Part shown: piece by piece, positions 50,551 through 58,607 of the stretch
How positions within the stretch are numbered: the stretch's first letter is position 1
How the letters are laid out: every line of letters begins with the position of its first letter
NCBI RefSeq assembly: GCF_039544205.1
Contig: NZ_BAABLF010000004.1
Location: 62,001-126,000, forward strand
From: Ferrimonas gelatinilytica
GTDB lineage: Bacteria; Pseudomonadota; Gammaproteobacteria; Enterobacterales; Shewanellaceae
DNA length: 64,000 nucleotides
Direction of reading: 5' to 3'
Program-made: the position numbers and the translations under genes
The notes under the pieces: model-generated
Databases searched by the model: none
What the model saw: only the letters and a program-made list of their open reading frames with translations
What the model was told of the DNA's origin: nothing

Positions 50551-50967
50551 ATGGCAAAGCGTACTCCCCAACTTCAGGGCCGGCTGGCCCGTGAACACAA
50601 CACTCTGGGCAAGATGCTGGCGATCTACTGTCGTGCCCATTGTGGTGCCAGTCGGCGCCAGCCTGGCCTCTGCCCCGATTGCCAGGCGCTGCTCGACTAC
50701 GCGGCCCAGAAGCTGGATCGCTGCCCGTATGGCGAGGCCAAGCCCACCTGTGCCAAATGCCCCATCCACTGCTACAAACCTGAGCCCCGGACCCAGGTGC
50801 GCGCCGCGATGCGCTTTGCCGGCCCGAGGATGCTGCTGCGTCACCCCATTGCCGCCATCCGTCATCTCATCGAGGACCGCAGGGCCGTGCCCAAGAAGCC
50901 GCCGATGAAGAGCAACCGGGCCCGCCGCACCCAGCCGGGGTCTCGGCCAAACACCCGTCAGGAGTGA
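50551..50967 (+). CDS. YgbA-like (nitrous-oxide-stimulated promoter) family protein
   Basis: A 138-residue cysteine-rich cytoplasmic protein. The core IYCRAHCGASRRQPGLCPDC, then DYAAQKLDRCPYGEAKPTCAKCPIHCYKP and AAMRFAGPRMLLRHP match the YgbA family, whose E. coli member is under the nitric-oxide-sensitive repressor NsrR and supports recovery from nitrosative stress. The spaced CxxC pairs suggest metal binding. A role here would fit an organism that makes nitrite through Nap. The C-terminal ~25 residues are basic and variable. Confidence 0.85.
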   Translation: MAKRTPQLQGRLAREHNTLGKMLAIYCRAHCGASRRQPGLCPDCQALLDYAAQKLDRCPYGEAKPTCAKCPIHCYKPEPRTQVRAAMRFAGPRMLLRHPIAAIRHLIEDRRAVPKKPPMKSNRARRTQPGSRPNTRQE

Positions 50968-51177
50968 TCCCCAAAAGCCCACCTTGGATAGACGCTCCGA
51001 CTCAGTGTCTCTCCTCCACGCTGGCGCCGCTTTTCCCTGCAGAGATACCGAGTTTCCCCTCATGCATTCCCCGACAGCTTAAGCAACAAAGGGCCTGAGT
51101 ACCGGGCGAAAATCACGCTGGCGCCTCGGCGTGAACCTGCCACGCTTAAGAGTGCGATCCCCAACGGAGAGATGCTT
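50968..51177. other. Intergenic region before the small outer-membrane protein gene
   Basis: 210 bases without a gene. I see no strong hairpin or promoter consensus. The end holds CGGAGAG, which serves as ribosome-binding site for the ATG at 51178. Confidence 0.4.
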
Positions 51178-51714
51178 ATGCGCGCCCTACTCCTTGCCCT
51201 ATCGCTGGGCCTATTGACGATGCCGGCGGCGGCCCAGTGGCGCCTGGAGCGGGACCTGGGCGGACAGTGGTTTGTGGGTGCTCACCTGGGGTATGCGGAG
51301 GTGGAAACGGACACCGGCAGCGTCAACCCCCTGGTGCTCCATGCTCTCGGTGGCTACCACTTCAACCGCTTCTTCGCAGTGGAAGCGCGCATCGGCGCCG
51401 GGCTCAATGACAAGGAAACGGACGAAGGCGTCCGTGCCAAAATCCGTAATTACTACGGGCTCTATCTCCGTGGCCAGGTTCCCCTGAGCCAGTATGTGCA
51501 TCTCTATGCCCTGGCCGGAGCCCTCAATATGTCACTGGAGCGGGACGACCAGCCCCTGCAGGCCCGGGACAGCGCCACCGATTTCAGCTACGCCTTCGGC
51601 TTAGACCTGCTGGCAAGCGAGCACCTGACGGTGCAGATCGAGGCGATGCGCTGGATCGACAAGGGTGACTTCGATGTCACCGGGGTCAACCTGGGGATCC
51701 GCTACGACTTCTAG
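51178..51714 (+). CDS. Small outer-membrane beta-barrel protein (OmpA-barrel-like)
   Basis: A 178-residue exported protein. Signal peptide LLLALSLGLLTMPAAA, mature start QWRLERDLGG. The mature part shows eight likely strands (QWFVGAHLGYAEVE, VLHALGGYHFNRFFAVEARIG, YYGLYLRGQVPL, VHLYALAGALNMSLE and others) and ends VNLGIRYDF with the C-terminal phenylalanine used for outer-membrane insertion. This matches stand-alone OmpA/OmpW-like eight-stranded barrels. An ATG at 51172 is too close to the GGAG site, so 51178 is chosen. The function is unknown. Confidence 0.8.
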   Translation: MRALLLALSLGLLTMPAAAQWRLERDLGGQWFVGAHLGYAEVETDTGSVNPLVLHALGGYHFNRFFAVEARIGAGLNDKETDEGVRAKIRNYYGLYLRGQVPLSQYVHLYALAGALNMSLERDDQPLQARDSATDFSYAFGLDLLASEHLTVQIEAMRWIDKGDFDVTGVNLGIRYDF

Positions 51715-51740
51715 CCCACCCACCGAGCACCAAAAAATAG

Positions 51741-51770
51741 AAAAAGCCCGCACTGCTGTGCGGGCTTTTT
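51741..51770. terminator. Bidirectional terminator between the barrel gene and leuD
   Basis: AAAAAGCCCGCAC and GTGCGGGCTTTTT arms with a 4-base loop; A-run and T-run on opposite sides serve both converging units. Confidence 0.95.
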
Positions 51771-51783
51771 GCAACTCCTATCG

Positions 51784-52389
51784 CTAGCGCCAGCTCGGGG
51801 CAGCACGCTCGAAGGTATCGATCGCCGACGCCAGGGCCAGGCTCTGACCGATGGGGTCCAATCCATGCAGCAGGTTTTGGCGAGCCGCCGCATCCAGGCT
51901 AAAGGGGTAGGCTTGGCCATCGGGGCTAAACACCTGGCAGCGCTCCAGATCCACCGTTAACCGGGTGCCGGGCTGGGCACTGATCTGCGCCATCAACCGC
52001 TGCACCTCCTCCACCGGCAGCACCACCGGCAGCAAGCCGTTGTTGATCGCATTTTGGTAGAAGATGTCGGCAAAGCTGGGGGCAATCACCACCCGGAATC
52101 CGAAATCCTCCAGCGCCCAAGGGGCATGTTCACGGCTGGAGCCGCAACCGAAGTTCTCCCCCGCCAGCAGAATGGTGGCACCCTGATAGACCGGCTGATT
52201 GAGGACAAAATCCGGATTGGGCTGCTCACCGGCGTCATCCAGGTATCGCCAGTCATGGAAGAGATGAACCCCGAACCCCTGCCGGGTCACCTTGGCAAGA
52301 AACTGCTTGGGGATCAGTTGATCGGTATCGATATTGGCATGGTCCAGAGCCACCGCCACGCCCGAGTGCCGAGTAAAGGCTTGCATCAT
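51784..52389 (-). CDS. leuD: 3-Isopropylmalate dehydratase, small subunit
   Basis: A 201-residue swivelling-domain subunit that pairs with LeuC to isomerise 2- to 3-isopropylmalate. Signatures: HANIDTDQLIPKQFLAKVTRQGFG, GATILLAGENFGCGSSREHAPWALEDFGFRVVIAPSFADIFYQNAINNGLLPV. Its ATG overlaps the leuC stop by 4 bases. It is the last gene of leuABCD and is followed by a bidirectional terminator. Confidence 0.97.
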   Translation of the reverse strand: MMQAFTRHSGVAVALDHANIDTDQLIPKQFLAKVTRQGFGVHLFHDWRYLDDAGEQPNPDFVLNQPVYQGATILLAGENFGCGSSREHAPWALEDFGFRVVIAPSFADIFYQNAINNGLLPVVLPVEEVQRLMAQISAQPGTRLTVDLERCQVFSPDGQAYPFSLDAAARQNLLHGLDPIGQSLALASAIDTFERAAPSWR

Positions 52390-53810
52390 TGGACCTCCTC
52401 ACAGGCCACCGGGGACAGGGTACGCATATCGGTAAAGTGACCACTGACGGCAGCCGCCGCCGCCATGGCGGGGCTCACCAGGTGGGTGCGACTGCCCCGC
52501 CCCTGACGCCCCTCAAAGTTACGGTTTGAAGTGGAGGCACAGCGTTGACCCGGCTTTAGCCGGTCTTCGTTCATCCCCAGGCACATGGAGCAGCCGGGCA
52601 GGCGCCACTCGAAGCCCGCGGTGGTGAATATCTTGTCCAGCCCCTCCGCTTCGGCCTGTTTTTTCACCTGGTGCGAACCGGGCACCACGATGGCCCAGAC
52701 GCCGGATGCCACCTGTCGTCCCTCTGCCACCGCGGCGGCGGCACGCAGATCCTCGATCCTGGAGTTGGTGCAGGAGCCGATAAACACCGCGTCCACCGCA
52801 ATATCGGTTAATGCCTGTCCGGGAGAGAGATCCATGTAGGCCAGGGCCTTGATCGCCGCACTCTGAGCCACAGGATCGCGGAAGCTGGCCGGATCCGGCA
52901 CCAGCTCGTTGACCGCCACCACCTGGCCAGGATTGGTGCCCCAAGTGACCTGGGGGGCGATATCGGCGCCCTCCAGTTCCAGCTCAGCATCGAACACCGC
53001 ACCGTCATCACTGCGCAATTGCGCCCAGTCTCTCTGTGCTTGTCGCCACGCCTCCCCGGACGGGGCATAGGGGCGACCGGCAAGATAATCGATGGTGGTC
53101 TGATCCGGCGCCACCAGTCCCGCCTTGGCCCCCAGCTCGATCGCCATGTTGCAAAGCGTCATCCGCCCCTCCATCGACAGGGCCCGGATCGCCTCGCCGG
53201 CAAACTCGACCACGTAACCGGTACCGCCGCCATGGCCAACCCGACCGATGATCGCCAGCACGATATCCTTGGCGGTGATCCCGGGGCCCACCTCACCGCG
53301 AACGGTGACCCTCATGGTCTTGGCGGGACGCTGACGCAGGGTTTGCGTGGCCAGCACATGCTCCACCTCGGAGGTGCCTATCCCGAATGCCAGAGCGCCG
53401 AACGCACCGTGGGTCGCAGTATGGGAGTCACCACAGACAATGGTGCTGCCGGGCAGCGTCAACCCCTGCTCCGGCCCCATCACGTGGACAATGCCTTGGT
53501 TCGGGTGATGAATATCGAACAGGGTGATCCCGAACTCGGCACAGTTTTTCTGCAGCGTCTCCACCTGGGTCCGGGCCAACGTCGGCAGCGCTTCGATGGA
53601 GGCGGTGGTGGTGGAGGTGTTGTGATCCATGGTGGCGATGGTGCGATCCGGACGCCGGACCGGCCGCTTAGCCTGGCGCAAGCCATCGAAGGCCTGGGGT
53701 GAGGTCACCTCATGTACCAGGTGACGGTCGATATAGATCAGGGGGGTTTCCCCCTCGGGGGTGGGGATCAGGTGCTGCTCCCAGATCTTCTGATACAGTG
53801 TTTTTGCCAT
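52386..53810 (-). CDS. leuC: 3-Isopropylmalate dehydratase, large subunit
   Basis: A 474-residue aconitase-family subunit. [4Fe-4S] ligands lie in FIGSCTNSRIEDL and PGCSMCLGMNEDRL. VCGDSHTATHGAFGALAFGIGTSEVEHVLATQTL and the length match bacterial LeuC. It starts 3 bases after leuB ends and overlaps leuD by 4 bases. Confidence 0.97.
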   Translation of the reverse strand: MAKTLYQKIWEQHLIPTPEGETPLIYIDRHLVHEVTSPQAFDGLRQAKRPVRRPDRTIATMDHNTSTTTASIEALPTLARTQVETLQKNCAEFGITLFDIHHPNQGIVHVMGPEQGLTLPGSTIVCGDSHTATHGAFGALAFGIGTSEVEHVLATQTLRQRPAKTMRVTVRGEVGPGITAKDIVLAIIGRVGHGGGTGYVVEFAGEAIRALSMEGRMTLCNMAIELGAKAGLVAPDQTTIDYLAGRPYAPSGEAWRQAQRDWAQLRSDDGAVFDAELELEGADIAPQVTWGTNPGQVVAVNELVPDPASFRDPVAQSAAIKALAYMDLSPGQALTDIAVDAVFIGSCTNSRIEDLRAAAAVAEGRQVASGVWAIVVPGSHQVKKQAEAEGLDKIFTTAGFEWRLPGCSMCLGMNEDRLKPGQRCASTSNRNFEGRQGRGSRTHLVSPAMAAAAAVSGHFTDMRTLSPVACEEVQ

Positions 53811-53813
53811 AAC

Positions 53814-54914
53814 TCAGCACTCCTTGTGGCTATCACTCAGACGGGCAACGATGGCATCCCCCATCTCGTCGGTGCTCAATGCTGTCTGCCCGGGGCCCGC
53901 CAGCTCTGCGGTCAAACATCCATCTGCCAGCGCCGCACTCACCGCCGCATCGATGGCATCGGCGGCTCTGTTTTCGCCCAAGCTGTGGCGCAGCATCAGG
54001 CTGGCGGAGAGGATCTGCGCCACCGGGTTGGCCACGCCCTGGCCAGCGATATCCGGGGCGCTGCCCCCTGCCGGTTCGTACATCCCAAACCCGGACTCGT
54101 TAAGACTGGCCGATGGCAACAGCCCCATGGAGCCGGTGATCATCGCCGCTTCATCGGAACAGATATCCCCGAACAGGTTGCCGCACAGCATCACGTCGAA
54201 GTCACCGGGGCGCCGCAGCAACTGCATGGTGGCGTTATCGATGTAAAGGTGTTCCAGGGCCACATCCGGATAATCGGCCGCAATGGCGATCACCTCCTCA
54301 CGCCAGAGTATCGAAGTCGCCAGCACGTTGGCCTTGTCCACCGACACCACCTTCTTGCGCCGCTTGCGCGCCGCCTCAAACGCCATCCGGGCAATGCGGC
54401 GGATCTCAAAGCGGCTATACCTCATGGTGTCGAAGGCGTTTTCCGCTTCCCCCTCCCCCTCGCGCCCCCTCGGCGTGCCGAAATAGATGTCCCCGGTCAG
54501 TTCACGCACCACCAGCAGATCCATCCCCTCGGCGGCGATATCCGCCCGCAGCGGCGAGAGCCGCTCCAGCCCCGGATGGATCCGGGCCGGACGCAGATTA
54601 CAGAACAGGTTGAAGTGCTTGCGTAGTGGCAACAGGGAGCCACGCTCCGGCTGTTCGGCCGGAGGCAGGTGTTCCCATTTTGGCCCGCCGACCGAGCCAA
54701 ACAGGATGGCATCCGCCTGCTCGCAACCGCTTAGGGTTTCCGCCGGCAGAGCGCCAGCACCGCTGTCGATGGCAGCACCACCCACCAGGTAATCGTTCAA
54801 CGTCAATTCGAATCCGAAACGGTGGCTTACCGCCCCCAGGACCTTTTTGGCCTGCGCCATGACCTCCGGGCCAATACCATCACCGGCCAGTACCGCTATC
54901 CGATGCACTGTCAT
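53814..54914 (-). CDS. leuB: 3-Isopropylmalate dehydrogenase
   Basis: A 366-residue NAD-dependent decarboxylating dehydrogenase. Motifs: IAVLAGDGIGPEVMAQA, LFGSVGGPKWEHLP, VVRELTGDIYFG, the catalytic lysine in VDKANVL, and NLFGDICSDEAAMITGSMGLLPSASL with the metal-binding aspartates; GSAPDIAGQGVANP binds the cofactor. It oxidises 3-isopropylmalate to the leucine keto acid precursor. Overlaps leuA by 4 bases. Confidence 0.97.
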   Translation of the reverse strand: MTVHRIAVLAGDGIGPEVMAQAKKVLGAVSHRFGFELTLNDYLVGGAAIDSGAGALPAETLSGCEQADAILFGSVGGPKWEHLPPAEQPERGSLLPLRKHFNLFCNLRPARIHPGLERLSPLRADIAAEGMDLLVVRELTGDIYFGTPRGREGEGEAENAFDTMRYSRFEIRRIARMAFEAARKRRKKVVSVDKANVLATSILWREEVIAIAADYPDVALEHLYIDNATMQLLRRPGDFDVMLCGNLFGDICSDEAAMITGSMGLLPSASLNESGFGMYEPAGGSAPDIAGQGVANPVAQILSASLMLRHSLGENRAADAIDAAVSAALADGCLTAELAGPGQTALSTDEMGDAIVARLSDSHKEC

Positions 54915-56467
54915 GCCTCCTCCGTGAAGCGCTTGTGCGCTTTCTGCTGGTTAATTTTCTGCTGACGGTGGATCAGGTTGTAGATCCGCAGCAGAGCCTG
55001 TGCCGAGGCTTCGATAATATCCGTGGAGAGGCCCATGCCGTGGAAGGTGCGACCATCAAACTCCGCGGTAACATCCACCTTGCCCAAGGCATCATGGCCA
55101 CCGCTCTGGGCGCCGATATCGAAACTCTGAAGGTCGATGTGCTGGCCGGTAGCCCGCTCTATCGCCTTAAAGACGGAGTCCACCGGGCCGTTGCCGGTGG
55201 CCGCTTCGGTGACGACCGTATCGCCGATCTGCAGCTCCACAGAACCGGTGGCGAAGTGATTGGTGCCGGACTGCACATTCACCTGGCGCAGGACGTAGTG
55301 GGCCTGGTCATCCCGCTGATTCTCGAAGAACAGCAGGGCTTCCATATCGTAATCAAACACCTGCCCCTTCTTATCCGCCAGCTCCAGGAAGCGCTGATAG
55401 AGCACATCGAGATCGAAGTCGCCTTCGCGGTAGCCCAACTCCGCCATGCGATGCTTGATCACGTGGCGGCCGGAGCGGGAGGTCAGGTTGAGGGTGTTGC
55501 GAACCAGGCCGATCGACTCCGGGGTCATGATCTCGTAGGTGTTTTGCGACTTAAGAACCCCATCCTGGTGGATACCGGAACTGTGGCTGAAAGCGTTGGC
55601 GCCGACGATCGCCTTGTTGGACTGGATCGGCATATTGCACAGGGCACTGATGGTCTGGCTGGTGCGGTAGATCTCCTTGGGTTCCGCACGGCATTGGAAG
55701 TCGAAACGGTCGCGGCGGGTTTTCAGGATCATGATGATCTCCTCCAGCGCCGCGTTACCCGCCCGTTCCCCGATACCGTTGATGGTCCCCTCCACCTGGC
55801 GAGCGCCCGCCTCCAGTGCTGCGATGGAGTTGGCCACTGACAGGCCGAGGTCATCATGGCAGTGCACCGATATCACCGCCTGATCGATATTGGGCACTCG
55901 CTCGAACAAGTTGGTGATGATGCCACCGAATTCGCTTGGGGTGGTGTAGCCCACGGTATCCGGGATATTCACGGTTCGTGCCCCGGCCTTGATTGCCTGT
56001 TCCACCATCCGGCAGAGATTGTCGATGGGCGTGCGGCCGGCATCTTCACAGGAGAACTCGACGTCATCGGTAAACTGACGGGCGTATCGGATGGCGCCGG
56101 TCGCCATCTCCAGAACCTGACCGAAATCCCGTTTCAGCTTGCTCTGGACATGAATATCCGAGGTGGAGATAAAGGTGTGGATACGGAACTGCTCCGCCGA
56201 GTTCAGGGCCTGGGCCGCGGCATCGATATCCCCCTGGACAGCGCGGGAAAGCGCGCAGACCCGACTGTTTTTGATGGTCGCGGCAATCTGGCGCACCGAG
56301 TCGAAATCTCCCGGTGAGGAGACCGGGAACCCCGCCTCGATAATGTCGATCCCCATCCGCTCAAGTGCCAGGGCGATCTGGACCTTTTCCTTCACCGATA
56401 GGCTGGCCGACAGAGCCTGCTCACCATCCCTGAGGGTGGTATCAAACAGAATGATTTGATCCGACAT
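54911..56467 (-). CDS. leuA: 2-Isopropylmalate synthase
   Basis: A 518-residue enzyme condensing acetyl-CoA with 2-oxoisovalerate, the committed step to leucine. Motifs: FDTTLRDGEQALSASLSVKEK, the H-x-H metal site in VISVHCHDDLGLS, NGIGERAGNAALEE, and a C-terminal LeuA dimer domain (from ~residue 390) that carries leucine feedback inhibition. Its AAGGAG lies 6 bases before the ATG. It begins 37 bases after the attenuator hairpin. Confidence 0.97.
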   Translation of the reverse strand: MSDQIILFDTTLRDGEQALSASLSVKEKVQIALALERMGIDIIEAGFPVSSPGDFDSVRQIAATIKNSRVCALSRAVQGDIDAAAQALNSAEQFRIHTFISTSDIHVQSKLKRDFGQVLEMATGAIRYARQFTDDVEFSCEDAGRTPIDNLCRMVEQAIKAGARTVNIPDTVGYTTPSEFGGIITNLFERVPNIDQAVISVHCHDDLGLSVANSIAALEAGARQVEGTINGIGERAGNAALEEIIMILKTRRDRFDFQCRAEPKEIYRTSQTISALCNMPIQSNKAIVGANAFSHSSGIHQDGVLKSQNTYEIMTPESIGLVRNTLNLTSRSGRHVIKHRMAELGYREGDFDLDVLYQRFLELADKKGQVFDYDMEALLFFENQRDDQAHYVLRQVNVQSGTNHFATGSVELQIGDTVVTEAATGNGPVDSVFKAIERATGQHIDLQSFDIGAQSGGHDALGKVDVTAEFDGRTFHGMGLSTDIIEASAQALLRIYNLIHRQQKINQQKAHKRFTEEA

Positions 56468-56504
56468 CGCGCTCTCCTTAGTGTCGTTTCGCCCTCAAGG
56501 AGCA

Positions 56505-56531
56505 TAAAAAAACCCGCGCTGTGCGCGGGTT
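56505..56531 (-). terminator. Attenuator terminator of leuABCD
   Basis: On the minus strand AACCCGCGC and GCGCGGGTT arms with a 3-base loop run straight into a T8 tract (A-run 56505-56512 on +). It lies between a leucine-rich leader ORF and leuA, as expected for transcription attenuation. Confidence 0.9.
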
Positions 56532-56568
56532 ATTGGCTGTGTCCAAGCTGATCTGCCGTCGACACCCT

Positions 56569-56631
56569 CTAACCCACGCAGCGTCCTGCCAGGGCGAGTT
56601 CGAGTAGCTTGTCAACAATAGTGTACATCAT
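56569..56631 (-). CDS. leuL: leu operon leader peptide
   Basis: A 20-codon frame from ATG at 56631 to TAG at 56569. Its middle reads KLLELALAGR, with four leucine codons (CTA CTC, CTC, CTG) within six codons, including the rare CTA. Like E. coli leuL the leucine run is followed by a short Gly/Arg-Val-Gly end. Ribosome stalling there at low leucyl-tRNA would favour an antiterminator over the hairpin at 56505-56531. No obvious ribosome-binding site precedes the ATG pair, which is the main weakness. Start at the second ATG (56628) is equally possible. Confidence 0.72.
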   Translation of the reverse strand: MMYTIVDKLLELALAGRCVG

Positions 56632-56821
56632 GCAATCAACATCTTGGCGGTAGTGAGCTCATTTAGCTTGACTCATCTTTGGCGAAGGGGGTTCCCTTTG
56701 TCAACCAATTTGTGACCATTTGGTAGACGTGGCCGGGTCAGGATGTGAATCTTCTTGATCACCTCTTGTGACGGCGATAGCCTCAGCATTAACATATGGG
56801 AAACACAGACAAGGAGTGTCC
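56632..56821. promoter_or_regulatory. Divergent promoter region, leuL / TPR gene
   Basis: 190 bases. On the minus strand a consensus -35 TTGACA lies at 56704-56699, with only a weak -10 (AAAGAT, 18-base spacing) after it; this would place the leu transcript start about 40 bases before the leader ATG. For the plus-strand gene only the AAGGAG at 56811-56816 is clear. LeuO, the usual divergent neighbour in enterobacteria, is absent. Confidence 0.45.
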
Positions 56822-58591
56822 GTGGCAGCCAAAATCTGGATGAGTTTTGCGGCACTCATGTTGTCACTCAACGCCCTCGCCGAGACTTCGGTGCCGAGTC
56901 TGGCTCCCGTCGCAGACGCCCTTGAAATTAATGACTTGGAGAAGGCAGAACGACTGAAGTCCGAACTGCAACCTTATCTGGCCCAAGCCCCTAAACCTTG
57001 GCAAATGCGCTGGCACATCTTAGGTTGCCAGTTTAAACAGATGATGTCTGATCGTTCCGCCCTAGCATTCCACACTGAGCAGCTTCACACTCTGCTGGGA
57101 TCGAGCCCGGAACGCTCACACCCCGCCACCGGCTACCTACACCTCTGTCGTGCCCGACTTGCCGTGATGGATAAGGCTCTCCCTAGCGCACATGAGCATG
57201 TTTCCAAGGCGATCAGTGCTGCACAGGGGGAAAGGGACAACAACCTGGCCATCATGGCCCTGGTGATGCGTGCCAACATGCAGTCAAATCGCGCGGAATA
57301 CTCCTCCGCGCTGGAGGACCTGTCCCAGGCAATGCTGCTGGCGGAACAGCCCCAGCCCGCCCGCTATCTTTCACTTCATCCCGCCATGCTCGACTTCTCC
57401 TTGGCCAGAACCTTTTTTTACCTGGAAAATTTCACTAGAGCCGACGAAGCGATGCTGGATGCCCTGGACAAGGCAACGGGGGCCCCCCAGATGACCTGGT
57501 TTATCCGCTTTAACTACGCCTCGGTGCTACAGCGCCAGGGACGCATCGCCGAAAGCCAGCAACAGTTGGATCAACTGAGCAATACCATCCCACACTTCGC
57601 GGCTCCGGATGAGGGCTATATTCGCTACTTCCGGGCGATCAACGCCTTCGGCCTGGCCCGCTATACCGAAGCCCTCGACTTCGCCCAGTCAGCGGCAGAC
57701 ACCTTCGTCCTGTCCGATCTGCAACCGGAATATGCCCAGGCCCGAGCCATTCAGGCCCAATCCCTGTTGATGCTGGGTCAGATCGATGCCGGTTGGCAAC
57801 TCATGAATGAAGTACAGCCCCAACTGGAGACGTTGGAGGATTACCGCACCCTGACACAACTCCAGTACTGGATTGCGGATTATCACCACCAGCAGGGCGC
57901 CGACGAACTCGCCTACCAGGCTCTATTAAAGCATCTGAATTACCAACAGAGTTTTCGTGACCAGACCCAACAGGCCGCCCTGCTCAAGCAGCAACATGAA
58001 CTGGGGCAACAGATGGACCAACACCGCAAAAGTTTGGCCCTGACCGCGGAAGCCCATTACCAGAATCAGCAATCGCTGATGCTGTGGCAGTCGCTGGCCT
58101 CGATATTCGGTGCTCTCCTGCTGAGCTCACTGGCGTTGAAGTTCTGGCCCAGGAAAAACAGTTCCACCGCGCCCGCACCGCCGCAAACCGCAGCGGAAGC
58201 GCTCAAAGCCCGGATCCAGCAGGCGAAGCATGAGGAGAGCCCACTGGCGGTGATCCTTATCCGAGTGCCCGGGTCCAAGGACAGTGAGCTCCGCCAACAG
58301 CTGTGTCAGGATCTGCGAGATCAGGACAGCCACCTGCAACTGACCCCATCGGATCACCTGCTTCTGCTGGCCAGCGCCAGCGATGGTGAACTCAGTTGGC
58401 GACTGGCAGCCTTACCCCGACAACTCTCCGGGCTCGGCATGGAACAGTTCGCCTTTGGCAAAACCCGGGTCCATAGCTTTGATAGTGTGGAGAGCCTGAT
58501 GGCTCGGCTCGAGTATGACCTGCTGAGCCACCAAAGCGACTCAGATAAGGCGTTGAGCCTGGAGCAGCCCCGACTTCGTCGTATCCAGTAG
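56822..58591 (+). CDS. TPR-type membrane protein with a degenerate GGDEF-like C-terminal domain
   Basis: About 589 residues from a GTG at 56822 (AAGGAG 5 bases upstream; the frame extends to 56768). A signal peptide (MSFAALMLSLNALA region) leads into ~390 residues of helical repeats of TPR character, such as ALVMRANMQSNRAEYSSALEDLSQAML and AINAFGLARYTEALDFAQSAADTF, then a coiled stretch. One membrane span is at ~419-438 (MLWQSLASIFGALLLSSLAL). The cytoplasmic part (~455-589) has the secondary-structure rhythm of a GGDEF domain, but the signature is replaced by TPSDH (residues 508-512) before LLLLASA. It would sense something in the periplasm; diguanylate cyclase activity is not expected. Novel gene, no symbol. 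Confidence 0.75.
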   Translation: MAAKIWMSFAALMLSLNALAETSVPSLAPVADALEINDLEKAERLKSELQPYLAQAPKPWQMRWHILGCQFKQMMSDRSALAFHTEQLHTLLGSSPERSHPATGYLHLCRARLAVMDKALPSAHEHVSKAISAAQGERDNNLAIMALVMRANMQSNRAEYSSALEDLSQAMLLAEQPQPARYLSLHPAMLDFSLARTFFYLENFTRADEAMLDALDKATGAPQMTWFIRFNYASVLQRQGRIAESQQQLDQLSNTIPHFAAPDEGYIRYFRAINAFGLARYTEALDFAQSAADTFVLSDLQPEYAQARAIQAQSLLMLGQIDAGWQLMNEVQPQLETLEDYRTLTQLQYWIADYHHQQGADELAYQALLKHLNYQQSFRDQTQQAALLKQQHELGQQMDQHRKSLALTAEAHYQNQQSLMLWQSLASIFGALLLSSLALKFWPRKNSSTAPAPPQTAAEALKARIQQAKHEESPLAVILIRVPGSKDSELRQQLCQDLRDQDSHLQLTPSDHLLLLASASDGELSWRLAALPRQLSGLGMEQFAFGKTRVHSFDSVESLMARLEYDLLSHQSDSDKALSLEQPRLRRIQ

Positions 58592-58607
58592 CCGCCCAAT
58601 ACGCCCC

